A program made the translations under genes and the position numbers. This document shows, in pieces, positions 44,301-46,220 of a stretch of 64,000 nt of DNA (positions within the stretch are counted from its first letter, which is position 1; every line of letters begins with the position of its first letter). The notes below the pieces were generated by a model. The model saw only the letters and a program-made list of their open reading frames with translations. It was not told where the DNA came from and did not search any database. This DNA is from Chrysaora quinquecirrha (Eukaryota > Cnidaria > Scyphozoa > Semaeostomeae > Pelagiidae), in NCBI GenBank assembly GCA_014526335.1, contig JACTAT010000110.1:310001-374000 (forward strand). The letters are read 5' to 3'.

Positions 44301-45285
44301 TTGCTGCCTTTATGCAACACCAAAAGTTGTTTACCTTCAAGATGACCATTAACATTGACAGTTTTCTTTTGGTTGAGGTGTTCTTATAATAGATGTAGGT
44401 TCCTTAATCGTTCAGATGTCCAAGTGGATATTACCCCGAAAATGAGTGGTTGTATTAGGAAATCATGGCCACAGATGCCAACTGTGGCAAACTTATCGCC
44501 CCCCCCCATTCAAGAATCCTAGATCCGCCCCTGAGTTCCATTTCAGCATACAAAAGGGCTTTCGCTGGAAGACAATTTTCCATCTTGGTCACATAGCCTA
44601 GCCAACACGTAGTCGAGCTCTTTCTATAACTAGATATAATCAGTGAGATTTCTATATCTTCCACACGCCGTTGCGAGAACTTCTTCGTTGCTGACGTAAC
44701 TGTCCCATTTTATCTTTGGCATTCTCCTTAAGTGACGCTGTTGAACTGTACGGAATTGCCTAACTTGTTAGTAATTCAAAGTCCATGTTGCACTGCCGTA
44801 CATTAGTAGAGGCATAAGGCGTTGATTGTTGACATTTAACGGTCTTTAAATGTGTATAAACAATTGACACTTTGTTATAGTCGTTACTTTTTGTTATAAT
44901 AGTTACTATTTTTATTTTTTTTTTCTCAAAAAGGACATTAGGCTAACCTCGAATGGTTTCAGTAGGTTTTTCCTAGCGAGTGAGGAAAATCTTGAAGAAC
45001 CTTTTTCTAAGTTAGCAGTTCCAAAAACCTAAGACATCCTACTATAATAACTGGACCAATGTTTTTGTTTTGCTGTTGATTTTGTTAAAAAATGTAAGGA
45101 AAGCGATTCTGTCTGCATTGTCAGTCATGTATATGCTGAATGATGAAATTTGATTCCACTTTTTCACAGAAACAAGATTGGCTCTCAAAATGGTATTAGT
45201 GGACATACAAAGACAATTTCCTAATGACTTCATTTCAGTGTTAAGCAACCTCGGTCTATCAAATAATATCCTAGAGACCATCTGA
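60..45285 (+). CDS. IPO4: Importin-4-type karyopherin, 22 exons found, 5' partial
   Basis: Importin-4 is an importin-beta family HEAT-repeat receptor that carries cargo such as histones and ribosomal proteins into the nucleus in a Ran-dependent manner (family knowledge). Spliced exons reproduce, in order, landmarks I recall from human importin-4: LALHLPP, YQRKA, VVRNASLFTLGQF, ETLG-like DTLGALAR, DPDIRRCT, LRSTEGIV, YTVENAYIDEKEDTC, AAFLPYIEE, NLRKA, ERSFAVGTLAE, DNICGA and a short C-terminal SNLGLS tail. Acidic stretches fall after the first exon and in exons 13993-14096 and 39018-39203, as in the family. The N-terminal exons lie upstream of the window. About 70 residues between 7199 and 9732, about 22 between 9777 and 12116, and about 40 between 28412 and 39018 were not found, so the gene is incompletely assembled, contains missed exons, or is damaged. 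One intron contains a whole opposite-strand gene and another the 8.7 kb mobile element. Identity is confident; completeness is not. Confidence 0.9.
219..1297. other. IPO4 intron, repeat-bearing, no gene seen
   Basis: No exon-like sequence on either strand. A small inverted-repeat element occupies about 998-1172; the rest is unremarkable AT-rich sequence. Confidence 0.6.
998..1172. mobile_element. Short MITE with CGCGTATAA(G/A)AACCTA ends
   Basis: Left end ACCGCGTATAAAAACCTA and right end TAGGTTCTTATACGCGGG are near inverted copies. It belongs to the TATAAG-type MITE group seen elsewhere in the window. Confidence 0.6.
1298..1351 (+). CDS. IPO4: IPO4 exon: ALDLLALHLPPAKFIPQV
   Basis: Acceptor CTTCTAG and donor GTG|GTATGT, phase 0 at both ends. 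The 18 residues match the human VVDMLALHLPPEK segment. Confidence 0.92.
1440..1735. repeat. Dispersed repeat, second copy inverted at 29.5-29.8 kb
   Basis: GAGGCTGAGGGTTAATATTT, then TACCCTATGGACAGGGCATG and GATAGGGCATTATT-like motifs, recur in reverse orientation at about 29472-29775. The CCCTATGGACAGGGC motif bounds the 29472-29712 copy on both sides, so it is probably a MITE terminal repeat. Confidence 0.65.
1945..2155 (+). repeat. tRNA-derived SINE-like unit
   Basis: A GAGTTCGATTCTC box-B-like motif at about 1986-1998 follows a possible box A (GTGAGTGAGTCTGAC) and is followed by a non-tRNA tail (AGCTCTCTGTAACTTCTGG onward). Only one copy was noticed, so family status is an inference. Confidence 0.4.
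2795..2904 (+). CDS. IPO4: IPO4 exon: MQIIQRLLAS..YQRKAAFVALGVLAEG
   Basis: Acceptor TTCTTGCAG, donor ACAG|GTATGT, ending in phase 2. The HEAT helix YQRKAAFVALGVLAEGCADY matches human YQRKAGLLVLAVLSDGAGD. Confidence 0.94.
3209..3531. mobile_element. GGGGGCTTATTCGAGG-type inverted-repeat element
   Basis: Left end ACCGCAAATCACCGAATTTG pairs with right end AAATTCGAGGATTTACGGTA. The interior repeats GGGGGCTTAT/GAGGGGG. Related copies lie at 4846-4930 (partial), 6275-6464 and 17845-18254. Confidence 0.65.
4661..4815 (+). mobile_element. Solitary CACGCTAGCG terminal repeat
   Basis: Begins CACGCTAGCGATACTATACG, followed by GCACTACTGTGGTGG repeats and TTATGCTTG, as in the ends of the 8.7 kb and 1.9 kb elements at 30.2-38.9 kb. 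No opposite end was found nearby, so it looks like a truncated copy. Confidence 0.8.
5216..5826. mobile_element. Mariner/Tc1-like MITE with TA duplication
   Basis: Ends CAGGGTGGCCCAAAAAAAAG and inverted TTTTTTTGGGCCACCCTG are flanked by TA on both sides (5214-5215, 5827-5828). No transposase is visible in its 611 bp, so it is non-autonomous; superfamily is inferred from ends and TA. Confidence 0.85.
5961..6072. repeat. 56-bp perfect tandem duplication
   Basis: A 56-bp unit starting TCAATTCAAAGTCTCTATG occurs twice in direct succession without visible differences, implying a very recent duplication or an assembly duplication. Confidence 0.9.
6275..6464. mobile_element. GGGGGCTTAT element with 18-bp tandem repeats
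   Basis: Bounded by CGTAAATCCTTCGAATAA and TTCGAGGATTTACGG. Inside, an AAGGTGGGGGCTTATTTG unit is repeated about four times. It ends 30 bases before the acceptor of the next IPO4 exon. Confidence 0.65.
6495..6529 (+). CDS. IPO4: IPO4 micro-exon: HLQEALQTVSRG
   Basis: A 35-base exon (acceptor CTTGTAG, donor G|GTAGGT) enters in phase 2 and leaves in phase 1, fitting both neighbours. It encodes HLQEALQTVSRG, matching the human LLPPLLQIVCKGL helix position. Confidence 0.8.
6692..6980. mobile_element. Probable CCAGGGGAGGGG-ended MITE
   Basis: Left CCAGGGGAGGGGTACTT and right CAACCCCTTCCCTTGG form an imperfect inverted pair around a coding-free interior. Confidence 0.5.
7126..7199 (+). CDS. IPO4: IPO4 exon: LSDDSHVVRNASLFTLGQFGEHLQ
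   Basis: Acceptor GATTTTGTAG, donor CAG|GTAAGT, ending in phase 0. DDSHVVRNASLFTLGQFGEH matches human DPSQVVRNAALFALGQFSENLQ, a family hallmark. Confidence 0.95.
7490..7735 (-). repeat. Dispersed repeat, related copy at 55205-55425
   Basis: In reverse orientation this shares CTCTCGAAAGT, TTTTGGAGAGCTC, AAAACACACATT-like and GAAAAAGAAT-like blocks with 55205-55425. The apparent ORFs here follow the repeat and show no domain. Confidence 0.6.
7757..8118. mobile_element. Decayed TAAGAAA-type MITE
   Basis: GGTACACATATTTTTTTTGT..AAGAAA at the left and TTTCTTATAAAAAAA at the right form imperfect inverted ends. CGGTACTGAAAGTTTTTTAA and GAAAATTTTTACGAG-type blocks also occur in the 56487-56787 copy. 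Confidence 0.6.
8160..8375 (-). repeat. Possible tRNA-derived unit
   Basis: The reverse strand carries TTAGCTCAGCGGAAAAGTCG, resembling a tRNA D-arm/box A, with GGCTCTCGTCTCCC after it. No clear box B, so it is weak. Confidence 0.3.
8405..8807. mobile_element. MITE with TACACCTTTTCAACTAAG ends
   Basis: TACACCTTTTCAACTAAG and its near-inverted CTTAGTTGAAAAGGTGTA bound it. The interior is itself palindromic around 8580-8660 (GCGATTAAAAGTTTGAAAAT with AATTTTCAAACTTTCTATCG). Confidence 0.8.
8827..9261. mobile_element. Mariner/Tc1-like MITE with TA duplication
   Basis: CAGGGTGTTGAAGAATAAAG and inverted CCTTTGTTGGAACACCCTG ends are flanked by TA (8825-8826, 9262-9263). 435 bp, no coding capacity. 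Confidence 0.8.
9296..9668. mobile_element. TATAAGAACA MITE
   Basis: ACACG plus a T-run plus TATAAGAACA at the left, and TGTTCTTATA plus an A-run plus CGTGT at the right. TTCTTAA/ATGTTCTTA motifs recur inside. Confidence 0.85.
9732..9777 (+). CDS. IPO4: IPO4 exon: GIYATELAISAIGSLG
   Basis: Acceptor TTTCTTACAG, donor TTAG|GTAAAA. YATELAISAIGSL matches human RAKELAVSALGAI. It exits in phase 1, whereas the next found exon enters in phase 0, so an exon of about 22 codons is missing between them. Confidence 0.85.
9778..12115. other. IPO4 intron, one small exon expected but not found
   Basis: Expected: about 22 residues equivalent to human AATAAQASLLPYFPAIMEHL. A candidate at 10176 (VIPTLLQLLPY) lacks phase fit. 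A dispersed ACTACAATGCCTGCC-type end lies at about 11740-11790 (GGCAGGCATTGTAG). The rest is unrecognised. Confidence 0.5.
12116..12173 (+). CDS. IPO4: IPO4 exon: VFLKEPATLETSSLQAQTV
   Basis: Acceptor TTTTTGGCAG, donor GTCG|GTATGT, leaving in phase 1 to join the next exon as a D codon. Matches human REFLLTGREDLQPVQIQSL. Confidence 0.85.
12181..12400. mobile_element. MITE with GATGGCCGCCGTTT ends
   Basis: GCAAAGATGGCCGCCGTTT at the left and AAACGGCGGCCATCTTTTG at the right are inverted; GAATTCTGGGAACAA and AATTATTCCCAGAATTC are paired inside. It starts only a few bases after an IPO4 donor site. An ORF reading through it is not protein-coding. Confidence 0.8.
12917..12996 (+). CDS. IPO4: IPO4 exon: DTLGALARNIGGESFKCVAHDC
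   Basis: Acceptor ACATTTCAAG, donor TTG|GTACGT. TLGALARNIGG and CMQLGL match human TLGVLARAVGE and CCQLGLGL. Confidence 0.93.
13295..13338 (+). CDS. IPO4: IPO4 exon: SLLENSDDPDIRRCT
   Basis: Acceptor TTTTTCTAG, donor GCAC|GTAAGA, ending in phase 2. DDPDIRRCT corresponds to human DDPDLRRCT. Confidence 0.95.
13448..13559 (+). CDS. IPO4: IPO4 exon: YALFSSLSTVL..LRSTEGIV
   Basis: Acceptor GTTTTTCAG, donor GTG|GTAAAT. YALFSSLSTVL and MLESLRSTEGIV match human YSLFAALSGLM and MLLSLRSTEGIV. Confidence 0.96.
13742..13972 (+). repeat. 5S rRNA-derived SINE
   Basis: AACTGAAGTTAAGCTTGGTC (box A-like) and ACCTGGATGGGTGACTTTCC (box C-like) reproduce the internal promoter order of 5S rRNA. The tail GGAGTTCCATGCCTGGATGC GGCATGCAT-like end recurs inverted at 55764-55935. 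This is the SINE3 type of architecture; it lies in an IPO4 intron. Confidence 0.8.
13993..14096 (+). CDS. IPO4: IPO4 exon: acidic linker
   Basis: Acceptor TTTTCAG, donor GAAGG|GTATGA, phase 2. Reads AQFSEEEPAFLLDDNLDEED, then a D/E run (GDDDDDYVEG), matching the human acidic linker after STEGIV. Confidence 0.93.
14097..16673. other. IPO4 intron holding a duplicated repeat block
   Basis: About 1.5 kb of this intron is the 14467-15990 repeat. A pure C run of about 20 lies at 15338-15354, and 16618-16635 is a GAT run. Short ORFs follow the repeat and are not considered genes. Confidence 0.6.
14467..15990. repeat. Tandemly duplicated element with ~120-bp sub-repeats
   Basis: GTATACAACCTTATATACCA, then CTCCTGGGGTCCTACAATGC, occur at 14467/14521 and again about 730 bases later. 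Inside, units with CAAGATCCAC and CACCACAAAACAAATGG recur at about 14760, 14890, 15030 and 15440. The inverted end GGAGGCATTGTAG lies at about 15970. CTACAATGCCTGCCAGAATT recurs at 39729. Confidence 0.75.
16674..16751 (+). CDS. IPO4: IPO4 exon: YTVENAYIDEKEDTCNALSEL
   Basis: Acceptor AATGTTTTAG, donor ACTGG|GTAAAT; enters and leaves in phase 2. YTVENAYIDEKEDTCNAL matches human YSVENAFFDEKEDTCAAL almost residue for residue. Confidence 0.97.
16809..16814 (-). promoter_or_regulatory. AATAAA polyadenylation hexamer
   Basis: TTTATT on the + strand gives AATAAA on the coding strand about 80 bases after the stop of the nested gene. Confidence 0.45.
16892..17096 (-). CDS. Coiled-coil gene last exon
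   Basis: Acceptor ATCTTTTCAG; completes the split codon of exon 4 and reads ASNKDVSEDCTGNTSKQNND to GETNHS, then TAG at 16894-16892. Polar and acidic, no domain. Confidence 0.72.
16892..25610 (-). CDS. Unrecognised C2H2-finger, coiled-coil and acidic protein (~1484 aa)
   Basis: Five exons on the - strand join with matching phases and total 4455 bases, an exact multiple of three including the stop. Residues 1-41 hold one C2H2 finger (CYRC..HLEAVH). About residues 42-588 are long heptad-rich coiled coil (Glu/Lys-rich, few prolines). About 589-1335 are low-complexity and disordered, with two internal repeat arrays. About 1336-1417 are Ser/Asp/Glu-rich (DSDDSDSNDSGDSES), and the end is polar and ends in NHS. 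Length and coiled coil suggest a scaffold or cytoskeletal/centrosomal role, but that is inference; I do not recognise a named family. The join between the coiled-coil and repeat exons uses a weak acceptor, so the locus could be two adjacent genes. An AATAAA lies about 80 bases past the stop. The gene sits wholly inside an IPO4 intron. Confidence 0.7.
17285..17340. repeat. GATT/TTGA tetranucleotide microsatellite
   Basis: Runs of TTGA/GATT for about 50 bases. The QSINQS-like ORF across it is an artefact of the repeat. Confidence 0.9.
17845..18254. mobile_element. GGGGGCTTA-type element with ACCGTAAAGCTC end
   Basis: TACCGTAAAGCTCTATTAAG at the left pairs with GACTTAACAGAGCTTTAT at the right. 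The interior has GAGGGGGCTT repeats, as in 3209-3531. Confidence 0.65.
18322..18566 (-). CDS. Coiled-coil gene exon 4: acidic Ser/Asp region
   Basis: Acceptor CTTGATAG, donor GAAAG|GTAAGG. Reads DNHSDAEEATDNEADEEHAE, then SDSDDSDSNDSGDSES and NAYIQELLNTD. Enters in phase 0, matching exon 3, although the N gap between them could hide another exon. Confidence 0.75.
18776..19162. other. Assembly gap (387 N)
   Basis: Unsequenced run inside the intron between exons 3 and 4 of the nested gene. ORFs drawn through it are meaningless. Confidence 1.
19488..21728 (-). CDS. Coiled-coil gene exon 3: repeat-rich disordered region
   Basis: A 743-codon run from the ATG at 21701 to the donor AAACAG|GTAACT. 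A phase-0 acceptor (TTGGAAAG|GACGG) at 21728 joins exon 2 but has a poor pyrimidine tract; alternatively 21701 starts a separate gene. Repeat array 1 is near residues 117-200 of the ORF (KQQSTSAT / HSTDKLR units). Array 2 is near 405-500, with repeated VQKGEGSTDKI..SDVLQTD..F units. The C-terminal part is helical and basic (KRKKLDYDFKQEYK). Confidence 0.75.
21729..22477. other. Intron between coiled-coil exons 2 and 3
   Basis: 749 bases, holding a tRNA-derived SINE at its distal end (22251-22405); nothing else recognised. If the locus is two genes, this is the intergenic gap. Confidence 0.55.
22251..22405 (+). repeat. tRNA-derived SINE, copy 1
   Basis: GTGGCATCGTGATGTCG (box A-like) and GGGGTTCGAGCCCAGCC (box B) begin it; the tail CTGGCGCTAAACAGAGCATT TCACCTTCA is shared, inverted, with 60411-60580, which establishes a family. 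Confidence 0.8.
22478..24117 (-). CDS. Coiled-coil gene exon 2: long coiled coil
   Basis: About 546 residues of charged heptads (LELRLERSARTVNTLTESLE, later VENQVKNSNRLQKDNKKLEK). Donor GAAAAG|GTATTT is clear. The phase-compatible acceptor for exon 1 is the AGAG run ending at 24118; a neighbouring AG would break the frame. The frame continues upstream of the first ATG (24085), which supports splicing from exon 1. Confidence 0.8.
24190..24350. repeat. Degenerate TTAGGG-like tract
   Basis: Repeated TAGGGTAGGGTTTACGATAA, GTTTAGGTTTTACATTAGCA and AATAGGGTTTTCGCTAAC blocks. The complementary-sense tract lies at 25085-25150, on the other side of a MITE. Confidence 0.55.
24577..25027. mobile_element. 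Harbinger-like MITE, CAGCCCGGGCTG-rich
   Basis: GGGGCTGATTATATGAGAGT and the inverted ACTCTCATATAATCGGCCCC bound it, with TAA flanking each end (CTCTAA on the left, TAAAAC on the right). A 3-bp TAA duplication and GG..TTATAT ends suggest PIF/Harbinger. The interior repeats CAGCCCGGGCTG palindromes. Confidence 0.75.
25085..25150. repeat. Degenerate CCCTAA-like tract
   Basis: CCCCAACCCTAAAACATTAA, then CCCTAACCCTGAAACCC. Looks like a short interstitial or satellite version of the telomere-type repeat. Confidence 0.55.
25487..25610 (-). CDS. Coiled-coil gene exon 1: C2H2 zinc finger
   Basis: ATG at 25610-25608, donor ACTACAG|GTATGA, ending in phase 1. MAQMGITCYRCEKR followed by HLEAVH gives Cx2C..Hx4H, a C2H2 finger; CC residues follow. 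Start chosen as the first ATG. Confidence 0.75.
26436..26657 (-). CDS. Doubtful small ORF (73 codons)
   Basis: ATG at 26657 to a stop at 26436, with balanced composition (MVAKFGENCQVLIESESRSV, ending RFAEDLIRGK). No family recognised, no supporting splice or neighbour, and it lies in an IPO4 intron upstream of the nested gene's start on the same strand. It could be an unannotated exon or chance. Confidence 0.2.
   Translation of the reverse strand: MVAKFGENCQVLIESESRSVTVFDSTVVSYLQGKTKENESQRTGGQIKRKAGDELLRFFLGDSRFAEDLIRGK
26740..26797 (+). CDS. IPO4: IPO4 exon: AAFLPYIEECFKEVFFIVD
   Basis: Acceptor TCTTTTTCAG, donor GAT|GTGAGT; enters in phase 2, exactly completing the exon at 16674-16751, and exits in phase 0. 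AAFLPYIEECFKEVF matches human VAFLPYMESVFEEVF. Too short to show as an ORF. Confidence 0.93.
27370..27700 (+). repeat. Two related tRNA-like SINE fragments
   Basis: GTTCGAATCCCATCTATGAT GGTATGCCAC-type sequence at about 27632 and CTGAATCCCATCTACTGTGG TATGCCAC at about 27395 are diverged copies, each with a box-B-like core. The second ends just before the acceptor of the IPO4 exon at 27732. Confidence 0.55.
27732..27837 (+). CDS. IPO4: IPO4 exon: DSHINLRKASITSCATFCK..
   Basis: Acceptor TGTCTTGCCTATAG, enters in phase 0 after the exon at 26740. SHINLRKASITSCATFCKV matches human PHLNVRKAAHEALGQFCCA. Runs to ENGATDYTT and donor ACAACAG|GTATAT (phase 1). An internal AAG|GTTATT at 27788 is an alternative, less likely end. 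Confidence 0.85.
28369..28412 (+). CDS. IPO4: Probable IPO4 exon: LFYEQIIPSILEYL
   Basis: Strong acceptor (T run then CAG) and reading LFYEQIIPSILEYLG, matching human ALARVVPSYMQAV. It needs phase 2 at its start, but the preceding exon ends in phase 1; its phase-1 frame hits a stop. A one-base error, a micro-exon between them, or a real mutation would explain this. Confidence 0.6.
28735..29398. repeat. ATACC/ATACA pentamer satellite with higher-order unit
   Basis: Near-pure CCATA/CAATA pentamers, arranged so that a block of about 118 bases (with CATTCCATACCATAACATAC) recurs about three times. Open frames on both strands (HTIPYNTI, GMVWY) come from the repeat, not genes. Confidence 0.97.
29472..29712. 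mobile_element. MITE with TTACCCTATGG(A/T)CAGGGC ends
   Basis: TTACCCTATGGTCAGGGCCC at the left and GCCCTGTCCATAGGGTAATA at the right are inverted. Shares the interior (GATAGGGCATTATTATC) with 1515-1735. Confidence 0.8.
30332..30800. repeat. 25-bp minisatellite, left arm
   Basis: Units of GGGACCCGGGACGCGGGACT plus CAGGT, about ten near-perfect then decaying copies. The three long frames through it (GGTRDAGLRWDPGRGTQVGP style) are repeat translations, not proteins. Confidence 0.97.
31556..32080 (-). pseudogene. CxxC/HxxxxC C-terminal domain ORF
   Basis: Proline-rich lead, then VLALLRFCHKNVAVCYKCSG, DMVVVSKTQRSYFD, VYYHFNRTC and FLLPEHKQILRNCGIGI to the stop. CYKC plus HFNRTC suggests a C2HC zinc knuckle. 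The last ~38 codons are duplicated, in inverse orientation, in the right arm (37199-37313). Confidence 0.7.
31556..36616 (-). CDS. Element-borne kinase + SWIM + C2HC protein gene, frame-broken
   Basis: Exon 1 (36616-36499) and exon 2 (from 33139) join in phase to give FEEMKIIGKGSFATAIKG, a kinase glycine loop. Further on are VVVKKL (ATP lysine), HRDIKPANIL (catalytic loop) and DLGEARS (DFG position). The kinase stops in the activation segment at NRGS; the C-lobe is missing. After a frame change, 32631-32074 has a SWIM-like cysteine/histidine motif (CTSRKC..CSHSIAVA). After a second change at an A7 run near 32115, 32080-31556 has CYKC and HFNRTC. So one ancestral multidomain gene, now with at least two frame breaks, or a pseudogene. 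The function in the element is unknown; SWIM motifs are common in MULE transposases, but no DDE/D domain is seen. Confidence 0.75.
32074..32631 (-). pseudogene. SWIM-like zinc domain ORF
   Basis: The frame differs from the kinase. KICYSVPELGLTDIPSSICK begins the well-formed part; VSFDKKTSRVICTSRKC and GVCSHSIAVAVKEG form a SWIM-type C..C..CxH motif; a Lys-rich tail follows. Probably the middle domain of the same ancestral protein. Confidence 0.7.
32545..33139 (-). pseudogene. Truncated protein kinase domain (exon 2)
   Basis: Acceptor TTTTTGCAG at 33140. Subdomains I (GKGSFATAIKG), II (VVVKKLHK), VIb (HRDIKPANILVSN) and VII (DLGEA) are present, with invariant K, D and N. The activation segment ends at LNRGS without an APE motif or any C-lobe helices, then the frame runs into unrelated SSMTFS. 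The N-lobe active site looks intact, but a stable kinase is unlikely. Confidence 0.8.
33376..35686. mobile_element. Harbinger-like MITE split by a nested element
   Basis: GGCCCTGTTCATATGACATT at the left and CTCATATGAACAGGCCCTTC at the right, with CCCGCTTACCGGGCCAACCC and GCCCAGTAAGCGAG repeats inside. Removing 33597-35467 leaves about 440 bases, the size of the related element at 24577-25027. Confidence 0.75.
33597..35467. mobile_element. 1.9 kb coding-free sibling of the 8.7 kb element
   Basis: Starts CACGCTAGCGAATCTATACG and ends with the inverse. A perfect AAGCG duplication lies at 33592-33596 and 35468-35472. The arms (to about 34105 and from about 34790) are tandem TACTGTGGTGGGTTATTATG CG/TTTTTTGCG units with inverse orientation; the roughly 680-base centre has no plausible ORF. 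It shares ends and repeat unit with 30198-38891, so it is probably mobilised by the same machinery. Confidence 0.9.
35977..36384. mobile_element. TATAAGGAAC MITE
   Basis: ACACGC plus T run plus TATAAGGAACC and its inverse GGTTCCTTATAA..GCGTGT. AAGGAAC is repeated at least six times inside. Confidence 0.85.
36499..36616 (-). CDS. Kinase gene exon 1
   Basis: ATG at 36616-36614, donor ATTG|GTGAGT, phase 1. MYQFQAVPKIPASATKQGSI, then FETSEFEEMKIIG leading into the glycine loop of exon 2. The frame is open for about 17 further codons upstream, so the true start may be earlier. Confidence 0.75.
37172..38891. repeat. Right inverted arm of the 8.7 kb element
   Basis: Reverse complement of about 30198-31695. 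Identity begins at TATTATCACTTTAATCGCAC (about 37172), just outside the duplicated gene end. Minisatellite CCCACCTGAGTCCCGCGTCC lies at 38060-38550. The tip (38560-38891) has extra TACTGTGGTGG units. Confidence 0.93.
39018..39203 (+). CDS. IPO4: IPO4 exon: acidic loop and HEAT helix
   Basis: Acceptor TTACTTATCTAG, donor ACG|GTTTGT; phase 0. TPCQRSGDDDILSDDDDESH, then AELDAMLIEKTADLLPSLAQ and FKPYFTGILPQL match human TACQDTDEEEEEEDD..EYDAMLLEHAGEAIPALA. Confidence 0.95.
39204..40448. other. IPO4 intron
   Basis: Decayed TATAAGAACA-type element (about 39432-39728) and a CTACAATGCCTGCCAGAATT fragment at 39729. The - strand frame at 40093-40302 shows no domain. Confidence 0.5.
40449..40502 (+). 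CDS. IPO4: IPO4 exon: RKTCAVSERSFAVGTLAE
   Basis: Acceptor TTTCTACAG, donor GAG|GTAAGC. CAVSERSFAVGTLAE matches human CTVAEKSFAVGTLAE. Confidence 0.97.
40503..41087. other. IPO4 intron, nothing recognised
   Basis: AT-rich, no repeats or coding sequence that I can support. Confidence 0.5.
41088..41242 (+). CDS. IPO4: IPO4 exon: IIQAMEKHISDFVPQLVNLF..
   Basis: Acceptor TTTTATAG, donor ATACC|GTATCC, phase 2. IIQAMEKHISDFVPQL and VISNSAFALGVLAESG match human TIQGLGAASAQFVSRL and VRSNAIFGMGVLAEHG. Confidence 0.96.
41394..41524. mobile_element. 131-bp foldback palindrome
   Basis: GGGTACCAGATCCGTAGCCG and CGGCTACGACTCGGGTACC close a near-continuous hairpin (GGGATGAGGAACTGGGAAGG pairing with CCTTCCCATTTCCTCATCCC). 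A tiny MITE or hairpin; not coding. Confidence 0.8.
41929..42168. mobile_element. MITE with TACCGTATTTCC ends
   Basis: TATACCGTATTTCCGCCATT at the left and AATACGAGGATATACGGTA at the right are imperfectly inverted, with a coding-free interior. Confidence 0.65.
42244..42376 (+). CDS. IPO4: IPO4 exon: FYSNMLQSLSVVL..DNICGAVARM
   Basis: Acceptor TGTATAG, donor CAG|GTCAGT. Completes the split codon of the previous exon. VSDNICGAVARMIIANGNAI matches human VRDNICGALARLLMASPTR. Confidence 0.95.
42498..42573 (+). pseudogene. Duplicated 3' end of the preceding IPO4 exon
   Basis: TCATTGCTAATGGGAATGTC ATCCCACTTGAACAGGTCAG repeats 42342-42412 (exon end, donor and start of intron) about 156 bases downstream, with few differences. 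No acceptor precedes it, so it is unlikely to be spliced. Confidence 0.85.
42846..42950 (+). CDS. IPO4: IPO4 exon: VIPVILQHLPIKEDKRENET..
   Basis: Acceptor TCTTTCGCAG, donor ATT|GTAAGT, phase 0. VIPVILQHLPIKED and LLYQSGNQI match human VLAALLHALPLKED and FLYQSSPDQV. Confidence 0.96.
43398..43473 (+). CDS. IPO4: IPO4 exon: IIAHTGQLLTHLLQSLLNLD
   Basis: Acceptor CTCCTTGCAG, donor CAAG|GTTTGT, phase 1, fitting the last exon. Corresponds to human VAPELLRICSLIL. Confidence 0.88.
43474..45169. other. Last IPO4 intron
   Basis: 1.7 kb. Two related segments at about 44040-44160 and 44850-44965 (AACAATTGACACTTT, ATTAGGCTAACCTCGAAT) show an internal duplication. No gene recognised. Confidence 0.55.
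45170..45285 (+). CDS. IPO4: IPO4 terminal exon, stop TGA
   Basis: Acceptor TTTTTCACAG; completes an E codon and reads TRLALKMVLVDIQRQFPNDF, then SNLGLSNNILETI and TGA at 45283-45285. Matches the human C-terminus (TKAALLLLLTFLAKQ..LGLS). Confidence 0.93.
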
Positions 45286-46220
45286 TAGTTAACCATAAAT
45301 CAATCCTATTGAAATTAAATGCTGCTTTTTATGTTCAGAGTTCCAATATAGTTTTTCAAAATAGTCATATTCTTATAAAATTTGATCAAATTTAGTGTTC
45401 CAAATTATTTTTCAGTGAGATATAAAGTTACTATGAAAATTATGAATGGTAGAAAAAATATCTTTTTCTGTGTCTTTACAACTGCAGTACGATATTTTTT
45501 TATACTTCGAGATTCTCATAATTTTGAGGGTCACAATTATTATATGTACACCCAGAGTCTTGCGTCAGGCATGCTCACACGATTTTTGACCTCTACGGAA
45601 TTTTTGACCTTTTTATTGACCTTGAATTTTCTTTGACCTCGACTTTGACCTTTATTAACTTGACCTTTACAAGAATTTTGCATTGACCATGACATGACCT
45701 TGACCAAGGGTGACTGGCAGCCAAAAATATATTATACTTGTCCAAAAAAGTAGGAAATGCGAAAAACGCTTCCGGGGGCAGCGCAATGACCGAAGATTGT
45801 CATTCGGCGCTCCCTGGACACAAGGGTCAATGTGCGTTTCACCTCCCGCGCCTACGGCGCTCCCTGGTCATTAGCGATTAGCGTGGCGCTATTAGCCGTC
45901 CAAGTGGGTTCGGGTGGAATTTGATATTTCTTACTATTTAAAGGCAAAGAATATTGAACATTTAAATTTACTTATAGAATTTGTAATAAAATTGTAACAG
46001 ATCTGATATAAGATAAAGCTGCAATTGAATTTCTGTGTGTACATATAAAGATTAAGACACGATTGCTGTAAAAAATTACATTTATTTTTTGGAAAATCTT
46101 TCGGAACAACTTTGTTTTTAAGACATGAACCTTCCGACAACATTGTCCTTAAAAAGTTGTTTCTCTGAAGCCATTTCAAGATCTTATGTCCCTCTGAGAG
46201 AAAAATCTACTGTATTAAAA
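45286..46220. other. IPO4 3' flank
   Basis: No gene. A cluster of TGACCT/TTGACC words lies at 45585-45710. The rest is AT-rich. Confidence 0.5.
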
